Source: Mantis religiosa
Lineage: Eukaryota; Arthropoda; Insecta; Mantodea; Mantidae
DNA: 64,000 bases
Direction of reading: 5' to 3'
Assembly: GCA_030765055.1 (NCBI GenBank)
Contig: JAUKNK010000057.1
Coordinates: 2,736,001 to 2,800,000, forward strand
Below, piece by piece: positions 1-10,048 of this stretch (position 1 is the first letter of the stretch; each line of letters begins with the position of its first letter). A model generated the notes under the pieces. That model did no database searches, had not been told where the DNA came from, and saw nothing but the letters and a program-made list of their open reading frames with translations. The translations under genes and the position numbers were made by a program.

Positions 1-24
1 GCTGTTCGGGACGACGAACTTTGA
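1..24 (+). CDS. C-terminal tail of a Ty3/Gypsy pol, cut by the window edge
   Basis: The first 24 bases read A-V-R-D-D-E-L-stop. The minus-strand Gypsy element at 38.4-43.6 kb ends its pol with the nearly identical R-D-D-Q-L-stop just before its polypurine tract. This is therefore probably the last codons of a related Gypsy integrase whose body lies left of the window. Only the tail is visible, so nothing can be said about the rest of the protein. Confidence 0.5.
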   Translation, partial: AVRDDEL

Positions 25-35
25 GGAGGGAGCAG
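20..35 (+). other. Polypurine tract of Gypsy element
   Basis: TTTGAGGAGGGAGCAG lies directly before the TG of the LTR. The same tract precedes the LTR at 2198 and, on the minus strand, the LTR at 38814. In LTR retrotransposons this tract primes plus-strand DNA synthesis, so its presence shows that the LTR at 36 is a 3' LTR rather than a solo LTR. Confidence 0.6.
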
Positions 36-521
36 TGTCACCCAATTATCGAAAGGTGCGACCAACTGATGGCTGGGTGATGGCTGGGAGGTATTCGACC
101 ACGCTTACCCATTTGTCTTATAGCGCTAACGAAGGGAAGGTGGAAAAACATCACTGGCCGCTCTTTTTCCTCCCCCTGCCGTCTAGAACCTTCGGGGTGA
201 TTCACTGAAACGCGAGACTTCCAGAAACAGCGACATTCCTATAAAAAGGGGCTGCTGTTGGCGAGTCAGTTCAGTTCTGGGCGAGCAGCCGTGAGGAGCG
301 CCAGGTGAGTGGACGGACTGGAAGAAGGTGTACGTCTAAATGAGGAGTTGTACGTAACTGAGCGTGCAATGGACCTGTGACAGACGAACTGTGAATTGTA
401 ATTGTGTGCGCTAAGTAATTCTATATAATCAGCAAGTGTTTCAACTGTAATTCGGTGGAAATGTAGAACATTTTGAGTTTGTGCAATTGGACTTTTAATT
501 TCACGAACCCACAAATTTACA
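36..521 (+). mobile_element. Gypsy-type 3' LTR (LTR1)
   Basis: This 486-bp LTR begins TGTCACCC and ends in ...CCCACAAATTTACA. It contains a TATA-like box (CTATAAAAAGGGGCTG, about 239-254). Its right end matches the ends of the LTRs at 2677, 13375 (reverse), 17060 and 38383 (reverse). The polypurine tract and pol tail to its left identify it as the downstream LTR of an element truncated by the window edge. No coding potential. Confidence 0.65.
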
Positions 522-1731
522 ATATGAAACTTGAATGCCTAAGTCTTTAACACTTTGTAGCCCAAAAGGCAAACTAAATTAGCAGTTGCCCCTTGGTTTC
601 TATTCTCTGCAAGTAAACTTAAAAGCAGACACAATATTAAAGGTTTAGATCTCTCCATGGGTACTATGCTGAATTACCACACCAACATGAATGTCTAACA
701 AACACTCCCTAATTTAGGTCTACATTCTGTGTAAAATATACAAATTTCAGTTGCAAGAGATTTTACTGTGGATCACATTGTCCTAAAAGATCAAGTTCAA
801 CACTGAAGGTGATCTGAAGGTTGAAGCACTCAGTTTGTCACAGAGGACATTGTTGACAATAGAAATGTAAGAAACAAGGACAGTCATTTTACAAATTCAC
901 ATTACCCATCTGTCCCTAAGAAGAAAGAATAGTGAAACTTCAAACATGTGATGCAATAAATTGTGAAATTCTGAAAGTTCATCAATGTCCATGTATAAGA
1001 AAACAGATTCAACTTATGTCTATTAGCTTATTACTCTTTGATTTACAGCAGATGACATGAACATATGTAGCCAACCTCTGAAAGAAAACTCCACATACCA
1101 ACAAAGGAACTGTTTGGTACATAAAATATGAAACTAATTAGCTGCAGTAATGTTGGAAATGTCCTAAGAATGCCTGCTTGTGTGTAAACAAACGTTGTTG
1201 GATTGATTCATAGACATTACTCAGATGAATACTATTGCATATAAGCAGCTATATGATGTAATTCTGGAGTGTTATGTAACAGAACACCAGACAATATCTG
1301 ATTTCCAAGTTATTCTCATAAGATGTGCATGATTTTCATAGTAAAGGCAGAATTGGCAAAATTGGCTAAGGTCCTCAAATTGACAGAAGTAAATTAGGCC
1401 AACTATGGTTGTCAATGATATATTTGGATACAAATGAGATGTGGTGGATTACATGCTTTAATAACAACAGGGCTATAGCAGGCTCTCCCACTTAACTGCA
1501 ATGTAAGTAGGTGAGTAGAACTCTGTCTTACTTTTGTTCCAGACCAGTTGTGTACAGTACAACACAAGAAAGTTAATGCACGATATGTATATGCTTACAT
1601 CATTTTGGAAGGAAGTTTTAAGGCAATTTGAAACTAAACTTTCTGGTATGAGGATTCTAAGTAGAGAGGTCGTTCATTTGCTTGTAAACGAAATCAGAGT
1701 GGCCAAACCAATTTTGATAATAAAAGATACA
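522..1731. other. No recognisable feature
   Basis: AT-rich sequence. A 66-codon frame at 1534-1734 (+) resembles nothing I know and runs into the transposase relic that follows. No splice-bounded or motif-bearing frame was found. Confidence 0.4.
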
Positions 1732-2178
1732 TAAAGGGCTGTGTGCTTACGAAGCTAAATTTACACAATATGAGGAGAAGGTTAGAATGGTTATCTTCTC
1801 AAAAATCTGTTAGTCACCTTGCACAAGAAACTGACATTTCAAAAGATTCAGCACAGAAAGCAACATAACTTTTAAAATTCAAAATATATAAGGTTACTTT
1901 TGTCTAGGTATCACCAATCAGGAAAATTTCTATAACTGAAATTTGAGAACTGTTAATGCTAGAACAGCTGATCTATGATTAATACTGTTCATGATAAAGG
2001 ATAGTTTCATTTACGTGGTTATACATCACCATAACACAACCGATATTATGTATTATCTCTCTTCTATCATAAAGAAGAATTGGGGTATGCTGTGCTGTAA
2101 ATGGGTACAGAATAACAGATCCTATTTTTATGAGTGTACCATGTACACAGGAAGACACAGAAATTAAGTAAATGAACA
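1732..2178 (+). pseudogene. Tc1/mariner-like transposase relic, copy A
   Basis: Disrupted frames encode a helix-turn-helix-like stretch (RLEWLSSQKSV, then QETDISKDSAQKAT in the sister copy) followed by a segment like the D...RYW...W region of insect Tc1/mariner (DUF4817-type) transposases. This copy has stops and frameshifts. It is closely similar to copy B (2678-3127), which lies on the other side of LTR2. The superfamily is inferred from motif spacing only. Confidence 0.4.
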
Positions 2179-2677
2179 AGCTTTGAGGAGGGAGCAGTGT
2201 CACCCAATTAGCGGAAAGCCCGACCAACGACAGCTGAGAAGGGACAAGAGGCGGCCGAGCCACATCCTCCCATTAATCTCAGCCACTAACTGAGGGGTTG
2301 AAGGGAAGTGTCACTTGTCGCTGGCCGCTTCTTTCCCCATCCCCTGTCCTCTGGAACTTTTGCGGTAATTCACTGAAATCAGAGACTTCTAGAAAACAGT
2401 GATATTCCTATAAAAAGGGCTGCAGTGAGTGAATTGAGTCAGTCAGTCAGGTCTTGGTAAGCAGCGTAAGAGTGCAGTGCTAGTGTACGGACGAGAAGAT
2501 TGTGTATGTGCATCGGAGGATTGTATGTAATTGGGAGAGCAAAGTGGAAATTGTAACGGACGAACTGGTGAATCGTAATTGTATGCATTACGTAATTCTG
2601 TGTAATCGGCAAGTGTTTAACTGTCAAACGGTGGAAATAAAGAACATTTTTGAGTGGTGCGAACCCACAAATTCACA
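2179..2677 (+). mobile_element. Gypsy LTR with polypurine tract (LTR2)
   Basis: Nineteen bases of internal sequence including the polypurine tract (2179-2197) precede a 480-bp LTR (2198-2677). The LTR starts TGTCACCC and ends ...CCCACAAATTCACA, with a TATA-like CTATAAAAAGGG near 2410 and an AATAAA poly(A) signal near 2636. It is close to LTR1 in sequence. No 5' LTR or coding body accompanies it. It sits between two copies of the Tc1-like relic. Confidence 0.65.
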
Positions 2678-3127
2678 ATACATAAATGGCTGTGTGCTTA
2701 CGGAGCTGAATTTACACAATATCCGCAAAAGGTTAGAATGGTTATCTTCTCAAAAATCTGTTAGTCAACTTGCACAAGAAACTGACATTTCAAAAGATTC
2801 AGCACAGAAAGCAACATAATCTTTAAAACTGAAAATATATAAGGTTACTTTTGTCTAGGTATCACCAATCAGGAAAATTTCTATAACTGAAATTCGAGAA
2901 CTGTTAATGTTCGAACAGCTGACCTATGATTAATACTGTTCATGATAAAGGATAGTTTCATTTACATGGTTATACATCACCATAACATAACTGATATTAG
3001 GTATTATCTCTCTTCTATGATAAGGAAGAATTGCGGTATGATGTGCTGTAAATGGGTACAGAATAACAGATCCTATATTTATGAGTGTACCATGTACACA
3101 GGAAGACACAGAAATAATATAAATAAA
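2678..3127 (+). pseudogene. Tc1/mariner-like transposase relic, copy B
   Basis: This is a direct repeat of 1732-2178 and is better preserved. A frame that opens inside LTR2 at 2502 runs on to 2819 and carries SVSQLAQETDISKDSAQKAT. A second frame (2942-3130) carries the D..F...N...RYY...KW spacing of the transposase core. The chimeric LTR/transposase frame is probably accidental. No terminal inverted repeats were found. Confidence 0.4.
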
Positions 3128-3524
3128 TGAAAAACTGCTTGTTGTGGACAGTCATACATATGACATGTTGAATGTACCTGAAGTTTACTTAGGATGGGAC
3201 CTGAGGAGCAAACAAAGAAAGAAACAAAAGACACACATATGATATGAGTGTGTGAGTGATGTGGATGAATCTGAATAAAGATGTGAATGATTAATTGGAA
3301 CTTGCTTATACATTACATTTAAATACTAAATTTGGCAATTTTCAAGATCCATAAATTGTCTTGTTCAAATATATATTATAACTAATACACATTTCCTAAT
3401 TACATTTACTTAATAAACTACTAATACATGTACAAAAAATGTAAATACAACATAGGTACAAAATAAAATGCTGGATAATATTAAATCCTCCCATGATCTT
3501 GCATGTAAACAAAATATGGCTGCT
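3128..3524. other. No recognisable feature
   Basis: AT-rich spacer. I see no coding frame, repeat match or RNA gene in it. Confidence 0.35.
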
Positions 3525-3740
3525 CTATTGTTATGTGACATAAAGATAGCACACATTATTACACAGAAGCAGTGGCTGTATTGTTATTTCTTTGAGCAGC
3601 ACATCATGCATTGCTTTATTATTTTACTGCATGAGGTCATACTGAGAAACCTGGTAAAACAAATTAATTGTACAGGGCTGCACAATATAAAAAGAACATC
3701 AAACCAGAAGAAAATGAAGAGGAAGAGTTCATGGTCAAAC
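3525..3740 (+). repeat. Dispersed repeat D, copy 1
   Basis: About 200 bp match the reverse complement of 10400-10645, sharing blocks such as AGCAGCACATCATGCATTG and GAGGTCATACTGAGAAAC. A 96-codon frame (3468-3758) crosses it, but the frame is broken in the other copy. The family was not identified. Confidence 0.5.
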
Positions 3741-3954
3741 CGCAGGAAGACGGCGTAGATATATGGCAGGCTTGACGTCATGGCTGGAGAGTTGCCAATT
3801 GTGAAAGCATGCTTTTGGTGAAAATCCTGACACTATGTATGCAAACTAACCATATAATACATAAGGAACCTGTTTTTGTTTTTCTTCTTTTTCTCCTGAT
3901 GTTCGTACATGCCTTGTGTACGGTTGAGGATATGTTTCAAAAGCGCCTTAGAAA

Positions 3955-4189
3955 AAGGATCTGAGTTTGGGTCTTGGTTTTGGTAGTTATGTCGATGTTT
4001 TACTTTTGTACCATTTAGCTGTAACAGTCACATTCCAATCAAACTCTCTTATAGAGGTTCCAGTGGACTCAAAATGTCCACTGGAACCTCTATAAGAGAG
4101 TTTGATTGGAATGTGACTGTTACAGCTAAATGGTACAAAAGTAAAACATCGACATAACTACCAAAACCAAGACCCAAACTCAGATCCTT
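3955..4189. repeat. Perfect 114-bp inverted repeat with 7-nt loop
   Basis: Arms 3955-4068 and 4076-4189 are exact reverse complements over 114 bp, separated by TCAAAAT. The arms contain no recognised coding or mobile-element sequence. A transcript would form a long perfect hairpin. A fold-back artefact of cloning or assembly is the main alternative. Confidence 0.9.
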
Positions 4190-4429
4190 GCTTATAATTT
4201 ACGTGTTAAGCATAAATATATTTTAACAGAAAAACACAGGAATTTAATTAAATTGCTTCACAAAATAAATTGTTCATATATCATATGTATTTGTTATATT
4301 TAAGTAAGCACTATATAATGTCAAACAGTGCATTTCGACTTTGCGTCGTCTTCTGAAATGTCTTTCTATAAAACTAAGAATGACTTTGTTGAAGTTAGTG
4401 ATAACTTAATACAGGATTGGAAAGATAGA

Positions 4430-4709
4430 GTCAGACTGAAAAACTCAATACCATAGCTTGGATTTGAACCATGTATCTCCTGGTCTCCATCCAGCCGCTC
4501 TAAACCATTGACCTACTAAGGCCAAAATGCCGACATGACATTAAATTCTCCAACTGACTCGTATGTATGAGAATCCTTAGTGGTCTACCAGGAAACATAC
4601 AAGTCAGTTGGAGAATTTAATGTCATGCTGGCACGTTGGCCATAGTAGCTCAATAGTTTAGATCCGTGGTTCAAATCCCGGCTATGGCATTGAATTTTTC
4701 AGTCTGACT
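4430..4709. repeat. SINE A, head-to-head palindromic pair
   Basis: Two copies of the tRNA-like SINE A face each other: a minus copy (4430-4565) and a plus copy (4595-4709) with about 29 nt between. The inner 30 bp of the arms are complementary with one mismatch. The plus copy has lost the anticodon arm but keeps the B-box-like GGTTCAAATCCCGG. Confidence 0.65.
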
Positions 4710-4724
4710 AAGAACAATTAATTT

Positions 4725-5453
4725 CCAAAAATAAGATTGTATAGAAATGTACATTCACTTTTGTTTTTACTTGTGACATCATTTCTCCATGCCTCAAGCA
4801 TATTTTAACATTTACAATTTATTAATTTTAAATTTACTTATAATTCATTATTTAAATTCCTCTTTTATGTTTTATCTTCTCTATTATTATTCACTGCCAG
4901 TATCCTTACACATTACAGTATTACTAATTTATAACAAGAAAATGTGTTGGCAACATTTCGAGATTTTCGTTTTTTCAGCACTCCACAGTTGGCAACAGTT
5001 AGTTTCCGTCATCCCATACCAAAAGTCTACGCCGTCTTTCTGCAGTTTAACCGAATTTTCGCTCTATATATTTAGAGTAAAGCAATTACAATTAGCAATA
5101 TATTGAGAATTTACGAGTACCACATTTAACATGAGCTAGCTACGTCACAGCCTTACTGTTACTAACAGAACACTAACCACTTTCATATAACCATGGATGA
5201 AGTTGCCTCAACTCTCTCCCATATAAACCAGACAAATAGTACTGGTAGTGAACCGCCGCCCTTCACTACTCTTTGAATGCGAGTACACGCGAGAATAACC
5301 TAACAGACCTACTTGTACCTCTTAAGGCATTCGCTATATAACATATGTACTTATAAACCATACGAGATTTTGTATCACTTTGTGATTCTACAGAGCAACA
5401 AATAGAAAGTTAATTTTATATCAAATTAGGTTAAAAGAACTTATGTATCATAC
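4725..5453. other. No recognisable gene
   Basis: AT-rich, with a somewhat GC-richer patch near 5245-5300. A 105-codon frame at 4789-5106 (+) is low-complexity and hydrophobic with no family signature. It reads like chance. Confidence 0.35.
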
Positions 5454-5608
5454 CTGTGACTCTTTCTTATCTCCTGTACTGCTGCTTTTGTATTATATTG
5501 ATCCACTGAGTAATGTTTAACACTATTTTTAATTGCCTCTAACGCCGCTTGCTGTTCGCTTCTTTCGAGACACAAAGAAATATAAGAATACTTGATACCT
5601 ATGAACAT
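5454..5608 (-). CDS. Candidate first coding exon of an unknown gene
   Basis: On the minus strand an ATG at 5608 opens 51 codons rich in Glu, Lys and Gln (contains SEQQAALEAIKNSVKHYSVD) and ends in CACAG|GTATGA, a good splice donor. The composition is more protein-like than the surrounding DNA. I do not recognise the family. No downstream exon toward 4.4 kb is evident, so it could be a lone exon, a decayed exon or chance. Confidence 0.22.
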
Positions 5609-6090
5609 TAAAGTTATTGTTTGCCTTTTGTCCGGGGATTGATGAACAATTTACATATTGGACTTAAGGAATTTAAAGGTTTTGCTATTATTTCGAATTC
5701 CTGTATACCTGACTTTGAGTTTAACCAGGAATTATTAAGGTAACTTGAATTATAACGTAAGATCGCATAAGAGTAAACATTGATTAGTAAATAGTTGCGA
5801 AATCTCAATAGCCAAAAATAATGGAGGCAGAACTGTTGTGTTGTCAGAGATGTTATATATTAGCACTTTAAGTTTAATTTTAATAAAATATTGCTTGCCT
5901 TCAGCTCATCTGTTCAACATTTGGCACGATAATTTTACGAAGACCAGCGTAATTGTGTGAGAGCAATGACCTCGCAAAAGGTGAATCTGAAATCGTAATC
6001 CCAGAACTAGAAAAGCTATAATTTCTCTTCAAAATCCAAATGTGGTTGTGATAAAGCTTCCGTAAAGACACGATCAGCTTCCAAATTCTT
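5609..6090. other. No recognisable feature
   Basis: Nothing supported. A 64-codon minus-strand frame (5614-5808) overlaps the upstream side of the candidate exon in another frame. Confidence 0.3.
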
Positions 6091-6129
6091 ATATGTCGTA
6101 AAAGCGGGCGTTAAACACGACACATTTAA
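6091..6129 (+). repeat. SINE B, 3' end remnant
   Basis: Contains AAAAGCGGGCGTTAAACAC, the diagnostic 3' end shared with the copies at 10049 and 45118. Only the tail is left. Confidence 0.6.
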
Positions 6130-6443
6130 TGTGTAAAAAGTATGTAAATGTAAAAGTAGTTAAAACGTGAAATGTACAATAACCATAGAATGCATTTTAA
6201 TAAGTGAGGGAAGAAAGCATTAATTGTAATAGTAATTAAGGTTATTGTTAATAATTCAAACTGTAGCACTTCAAGCCGTATCACATTCAATTAAATACAC
6301 ATTCATGTTTAAATTACTTTCCTCAGATGTCACAATTAGTAGCTGTAGAGCAACTGAGTTAGCAATTCAAAAAGTTGTTGATAATTTCTGTAGAGATAGG
6401 GAATTCCATAATACCACATCTAATTGTAATGTAACTTTAATGT

Positions 6444-6617
6444 TTTAAAATTTACAGTCTCTTAGAACTAAAATAGAAGAACTTGAAGCTTTGTTGAGTA
6501 ATGAATTAAAGAATATTAATATTTTATGTTGTGCTGAACATTGACTTAAACAAGTAGAGATGAATAACTATCAGTTACCAGGTATGAAACTTGCAACTTG
6601 TCTTTGTAGGGTAATTA
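6444..6617 (+). pseudogene. LINE endonuclease (APE-type) N-terminal fragment
   Basis: Conceptual translation gives SLRTKIEELEALL followed by NINILCCAEH and a stop where Trp-Leu is expected. This matches the opening of the apurinic-type endonuclease of Jockey-like non-LTR retrotransposons (N-x-x-S-L...K..E, then I-L-C...E-H-W-L). The fragment stops near 6618, where sequence resembling the end of the transposon at 10845 begins, so it may have been interrupted by that insertion. Confidence 0.5.
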
Positions 6618-7195
6618 AGGAGTGTTTTTACAAAACCCGATAGATACATAGAATGTGTTTCTGAGAAAAACGTTTTATTTTTTATTTATTAGCAATGCTA
6701 ATTGGTTAGCACAGCAACTATATTAATCATTCAATTCTTCTTCCTGAAACTGTCTCATTGAATGTGAAGAGAAACAAATTCCATAATTTAACTAGTGCAA
6801 ATTTGAGGTTTGAAAATGCAGTTTTTTCCAAAACCAATAGATGCCGTTTAACTTTTCTGCATGAGCGAGAAATTAACTCATGAAATTTAGTCATTTTTGT
6901 CATTTATTGTTTCTTTTCTTTTCTTTTTCTTTTTTTTTTTTTTACTTTTTATTTATGTATTTTTTAATTTTAACTTTTCATAATACATAAGGTATTATAC
7001 AACCAACGTGTTAATGTTTATAAGGATTATTTGATTAGGCATAAACTTACAAACCAAGTACTGCTACATTCACTATAACAATATAATATTTTGGTTTATT
7101 TATTTAATAATCACATTGAGCACAAACAAATTTCAAACAATATGAATAAGTAAGCTGTAACCTCTATTGGTATCTTCTAGTAAATCTTCATAAAA
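6618..7195. other. Flank of decayed DNA transposon, no coding
   Basis: About 70 bp at 6618-6690 loosely resemble 10845-10920, both ending in GAGAAAAACGTTTTA or AAGAAAAACGTTTTA. This suggests it is the left end of a diverged transposon of the same family. A poly-T run lies at 6926-6942. Otherwise AT-rich with no signal. Confidence 0.3.
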
Positions 7196-7807
7196 TTATT
7201 TTGCTCTTTCTGGAATTTCAAAAGATTTAGCTAGATTTTGAACATCATTTTTCTTTTCTTTGCTCATCCTATCAGGAGACATAAAACTGTGCCCACGTTT
7301 TGGGTAGATATGTGAAATGCGGGAAGACTTTTTACTCTTCTCCAAGAAAGCATTAAGCATGAACATCATCACACTACTTTTGTTCTGACTAGACTTTTTC
7401 CCAGTTTCAATAAAAAGTGGTGCAAAGCTGAGACAACCTGGTTACAGCCTTTAGCAGATTCAGTTTCCAGCCATGTATACCAGAAAAGGTCTTTGTTCTG
7501 GGTTTTCGATGGAATCATTATGCATAGATTATACAGCCGCACCTGCCTTGCATAGAATACCTAGCCTAACAGAAAGTTTACACAGTGGTTGATTCTGCTG
7601 TATATCAAAACAAATAGTGATTGTCTCAGTGTTTTCCTCTTTCAATAGCTGATAAAACCTTTTTGAGTGCAGCATGTGCAATCTATACATGGCTCTTAGT
7701 TCATTTTTCTTCTCCACCTCTGCCTCTGTCTTAATCTGTTGTTGTTGTTTTGAAACGCTAGGCTTTGGCAAGGAAGCCATTAGCTCTCTTGCTCTCCGAT
7801 ATTTCAT
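7196..7807 (-). pseudogene. DUF7869-like TE protein, decayed copy 2
   Basis: Two overlapping minus-strand frames joined by one frameshift near 7545. The upstream frame (from 7807) carries CFDIQQNQPLCKLSV. The downstream frame, ending at 7196, carries LFWYTWLETESAKG, then QNKSSVMMF, then KRGHSFMSPDRM. The order F-D-x-Q, W-x-E-x-x-x-G, Q-N-K, G-H-S-x-x-x-x-D-R matches the copy at 11.7-12.85 kb. I know this family as TE-associated and DUF7869-like; the label is from memory of motif shape. The conserved acidic residues suggest a transposase-type nuclease (inference). Confidence 0.5.
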
Positions 7808-7860
7808 AGTAACAAAAATGGAACTGTTTTTTAAGACACCAATATTTTGCTTGTAATGGT

Positions 7861-8165
7861 GGCTACATCATCCACTCACTTCAACCTCCAGTATGTCTGG
7901 AGGGCCACACCTGTCTTTGGTTAATGGGTCCATTGGACTGGCCGGAAGGAGTTTTAACGTCCATCGGCTTTTCCCACATGCACCAATTGTGGAACATTTG
8001 TACGCCGTGACAGGCCATCGTAAGAGATGAAATAGCATTTCCTCTATTTCTGATGTAGTTATACCGCTAATGCTCGGTCCCCAGAGCCTCATTGGTAAAA
8101 GCAAGTTGCACCACGGGCAGGCTGAGGTTGGGATTTGGATAGGAGAGGCTATGGAATGCACATCA
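7861..8165 (-). other. GC-richer open frame of unknown origin
   Basis: A 97-codon frame (8161-7868) in a patch clearly GC-richer than its surroundings, rich in Pro, Ser, Cys and Trp. No family recognised. It is probably part of a mobile element, either the N-terminal side of the decayed transposon on its left or a separate insertion. Confidence 0.25.
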
Positions 8166-8824
8166 CTATCCCTTGCATCTGAAGAAGATTAGAGGGTATA
8201 ATTAAAGCTATAGGCTATCCTACGAAACAGTGGATGCCAACATTGTTATATGTGCATTATTTCTGGGGAGATTTCTTTTTGTATCTTAGAAATGTGTGAA
8301 TTAACTTATATTTTATAGTATTGACATTTGGTCTATGAATCATTTTTGTTTTCTTGCTGTCTTGCACTCCAGTATTTTGATGTTATGTTGGTATCTTGGC
8401 TAAAGGAATTAAATATTGTTGGTGCTGTCATTTGGTAATTCAATAAATCCTGCTATGTCCCTTAGATAATCCACAAAATACTGATTTTCTTTGAATATTT
8501 CGTGTCCTCGAATACGTTTTGTTCTGACTGTAATGTTTCACATGTGAATAACTGAAGTGTTCCTTGGCAAAGTTTCCTCTGTGGCATGAAAAGATGCCAT
8601 TTCTAACAAATGGTAATTGCAATGTGTGAGTACACTAAAGTTATTCTCTTTTTCTTAATTTTAATTTACCTCTAATATTATTATTTGCATTATTCGTTCC
8701 TGACCTTTAAACTTTATGGAGAACTTTCCATCAGAGCCTGCAAAAGATTATAAGCATTACACTACAAGTATTCAAATGTTTTTGCATCCACAGATACGCA
8801 TAGATTTCGGGAATTATTATTTTG
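8166..8824. other. No recognisable feature
   Basis: AT-rich. I looked here for the right end of the transposon relic at 6.6-7.8 kb and found no matching inverted terminus. Confidence 0.3.
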
Positions 8825-9150
8825 TGCGACATGGCTGAGTGGTTAGACCGCTTGGCTCTCACCAAGGCTGCCCGGATTCGATTCCAAGCGACCGCAAAGT
8901 GAGATTTGTGGTGGACAACATGGCGTTGGGGCGGATTTTCTCTGGATCTTCCGGTTTCCCCTGCCAGCATTCCACCGATTGTTCCATCATCTTTGCTAAT
9001 ACCTCACTTCTCTCGTACTTTCACTTCTGACGTTGGGCTGTTCACTCATCCCAGAGTCTCTCTAATCATGAAACCTCTGATCCTCCACCTGTTAGATATG
9101 GGCCTCGCAGTTGCGCGGTTCGGAAAGCCCTATGTTCCACTTAAAGGAAA
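8825..9150 (+). repeat. SINE B, near full length
   Basis: It starts with a tRNA-like head: A-box-like TGGCTGAGTGGTTAGAC near 8833 and B-box GGATTCGATTCC near 8874. The body includes GCGTTGGGGCGGATTTTCTC and TTCCGGTTTCCCCTGCC. These internal promoter boxes are what RNA polymerase III uses in tRNA-derived SINEs. The 3' part differs from the copy at 10049. Confidence 0.65.
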
Positions 9151-9171
9151 TACAGAATTCATTCATTCACC

Positions 9172-9560
9172 GTGGCCAACTAGCCGTCACTGGGGAAATA
9201 TACGAATCAAATGGAGAATTTAATTTAATGGTAGCTCAATGGGTTAGAGCTACTGGACGGAAACCAGCAGATCAATTAACTAAAATAATTAGAGTTAAAT
9301 AATGAAGCCTGGGACTTAAGTACTTATGATAGTAAGTCGCCACAAACAGTGTATCTTGAATATGAGAGCCCCTAGTTGTCTACTGGGGAAATATACGAGT
9401 CAAATGGAGAATTTAATGACGTGACAGAAAGTTGGCCATGGTAGCTCAATGGGTTAGAGCAACTGGATGGAAACCAGGAGATCTGTGGTTAAAATCCTGG
9501 CCATGGCATTGAATTTTTCATGTTGACTATCTATCAAAGACCTTAGCCTATATGCTGATA
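9172..9560 (+). repeat. SINE A, partial plus full unit in tandem
   Basis: A deleted unit (9172-9270) joins a full unit through the linker ATCAATTAACTAAAATAAT, the same linker that joins units in the trimer at 52.1-53.0 kb. The full unit holds the tRNA-like module at 9435-9507. Confidence 0.65.
9435..9507 (+). other. tRNA-like module within SINE A
   Basis: The 73 nt fold by eye into a cloverleaf: acceptor GCCATGG/CCATGGC, D arm GCTC...GAGC, anticodon stem CTGG/CCAG with loop ATGGAAA (apparent anticodon GGA), and a T arm around TTAAAAT. The T stem is poor and the module is repeated across the window, so I read it as the polymerase III promoter part of a SINE rather than a working tRNA gene. 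Confidence 0.55.
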
Positions 9561-10048
9561 TAAAAGTACCTACTTCTATTTTTGTTTTGTTGGAATTCAT
9601 GTTCCTATTTGTGTCTCCAAGTGCATTATCCTACATATTGCATGGTCTCCCATAATCACTGTGTCAGTTTGCTGTTGTGCTACAGGCTTCTTGATCGCTA
9701 ACCTTTGCTCCATACACAATTACTCAGGTAATAATATCTTTTAAATACAAATTATTTTGACTTCGCTGATAACGACATCTTGTCTTTCGTAGTTATGGAC
9801 TGATGCATGTTCCAAATTTTCCCTTTCAAGTGTTAGTGCATTTTGTTGAAATGCTATAAGCTCAAAATAAGGAAGAGACGAAAACAAGATTTCCAGGAGA
9901 AACCACTAGGAACTCCAGCTTATATATTTAACTCTTACCTGGGTGTATATTTGTGTTGGTTTGTAAGAGTTTCAAAAATGCAGTTGTGATTTGAGCATAA
10001 TATACCAGGAGATGTTCATCCCCAAACATATATATTATAATACTTGTA
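9561..10048. other. No recognisable feature
   Basis: AT-rich spacer between two SINEs. Nothing supported. Confidence 0.3.

Noticed and set aside
1..521. Solo LTR
   Set aside because: A polypurine tract and pol tail precede it, so it is the 3' LTR of an element cut by the window edge.
2502..2819. 105-codon frame as a gene
   Set aside because: It fuses U5 of LTR2 to a transposase relic; a chance read-through across an insertion boundary.
8825..8900. Functional leucine- or serine-type tRNA gene
   Set aside because: A and B boxes are present, but the downstream body is shared with other SINE B copies and the 3' acceptor side does not pair.
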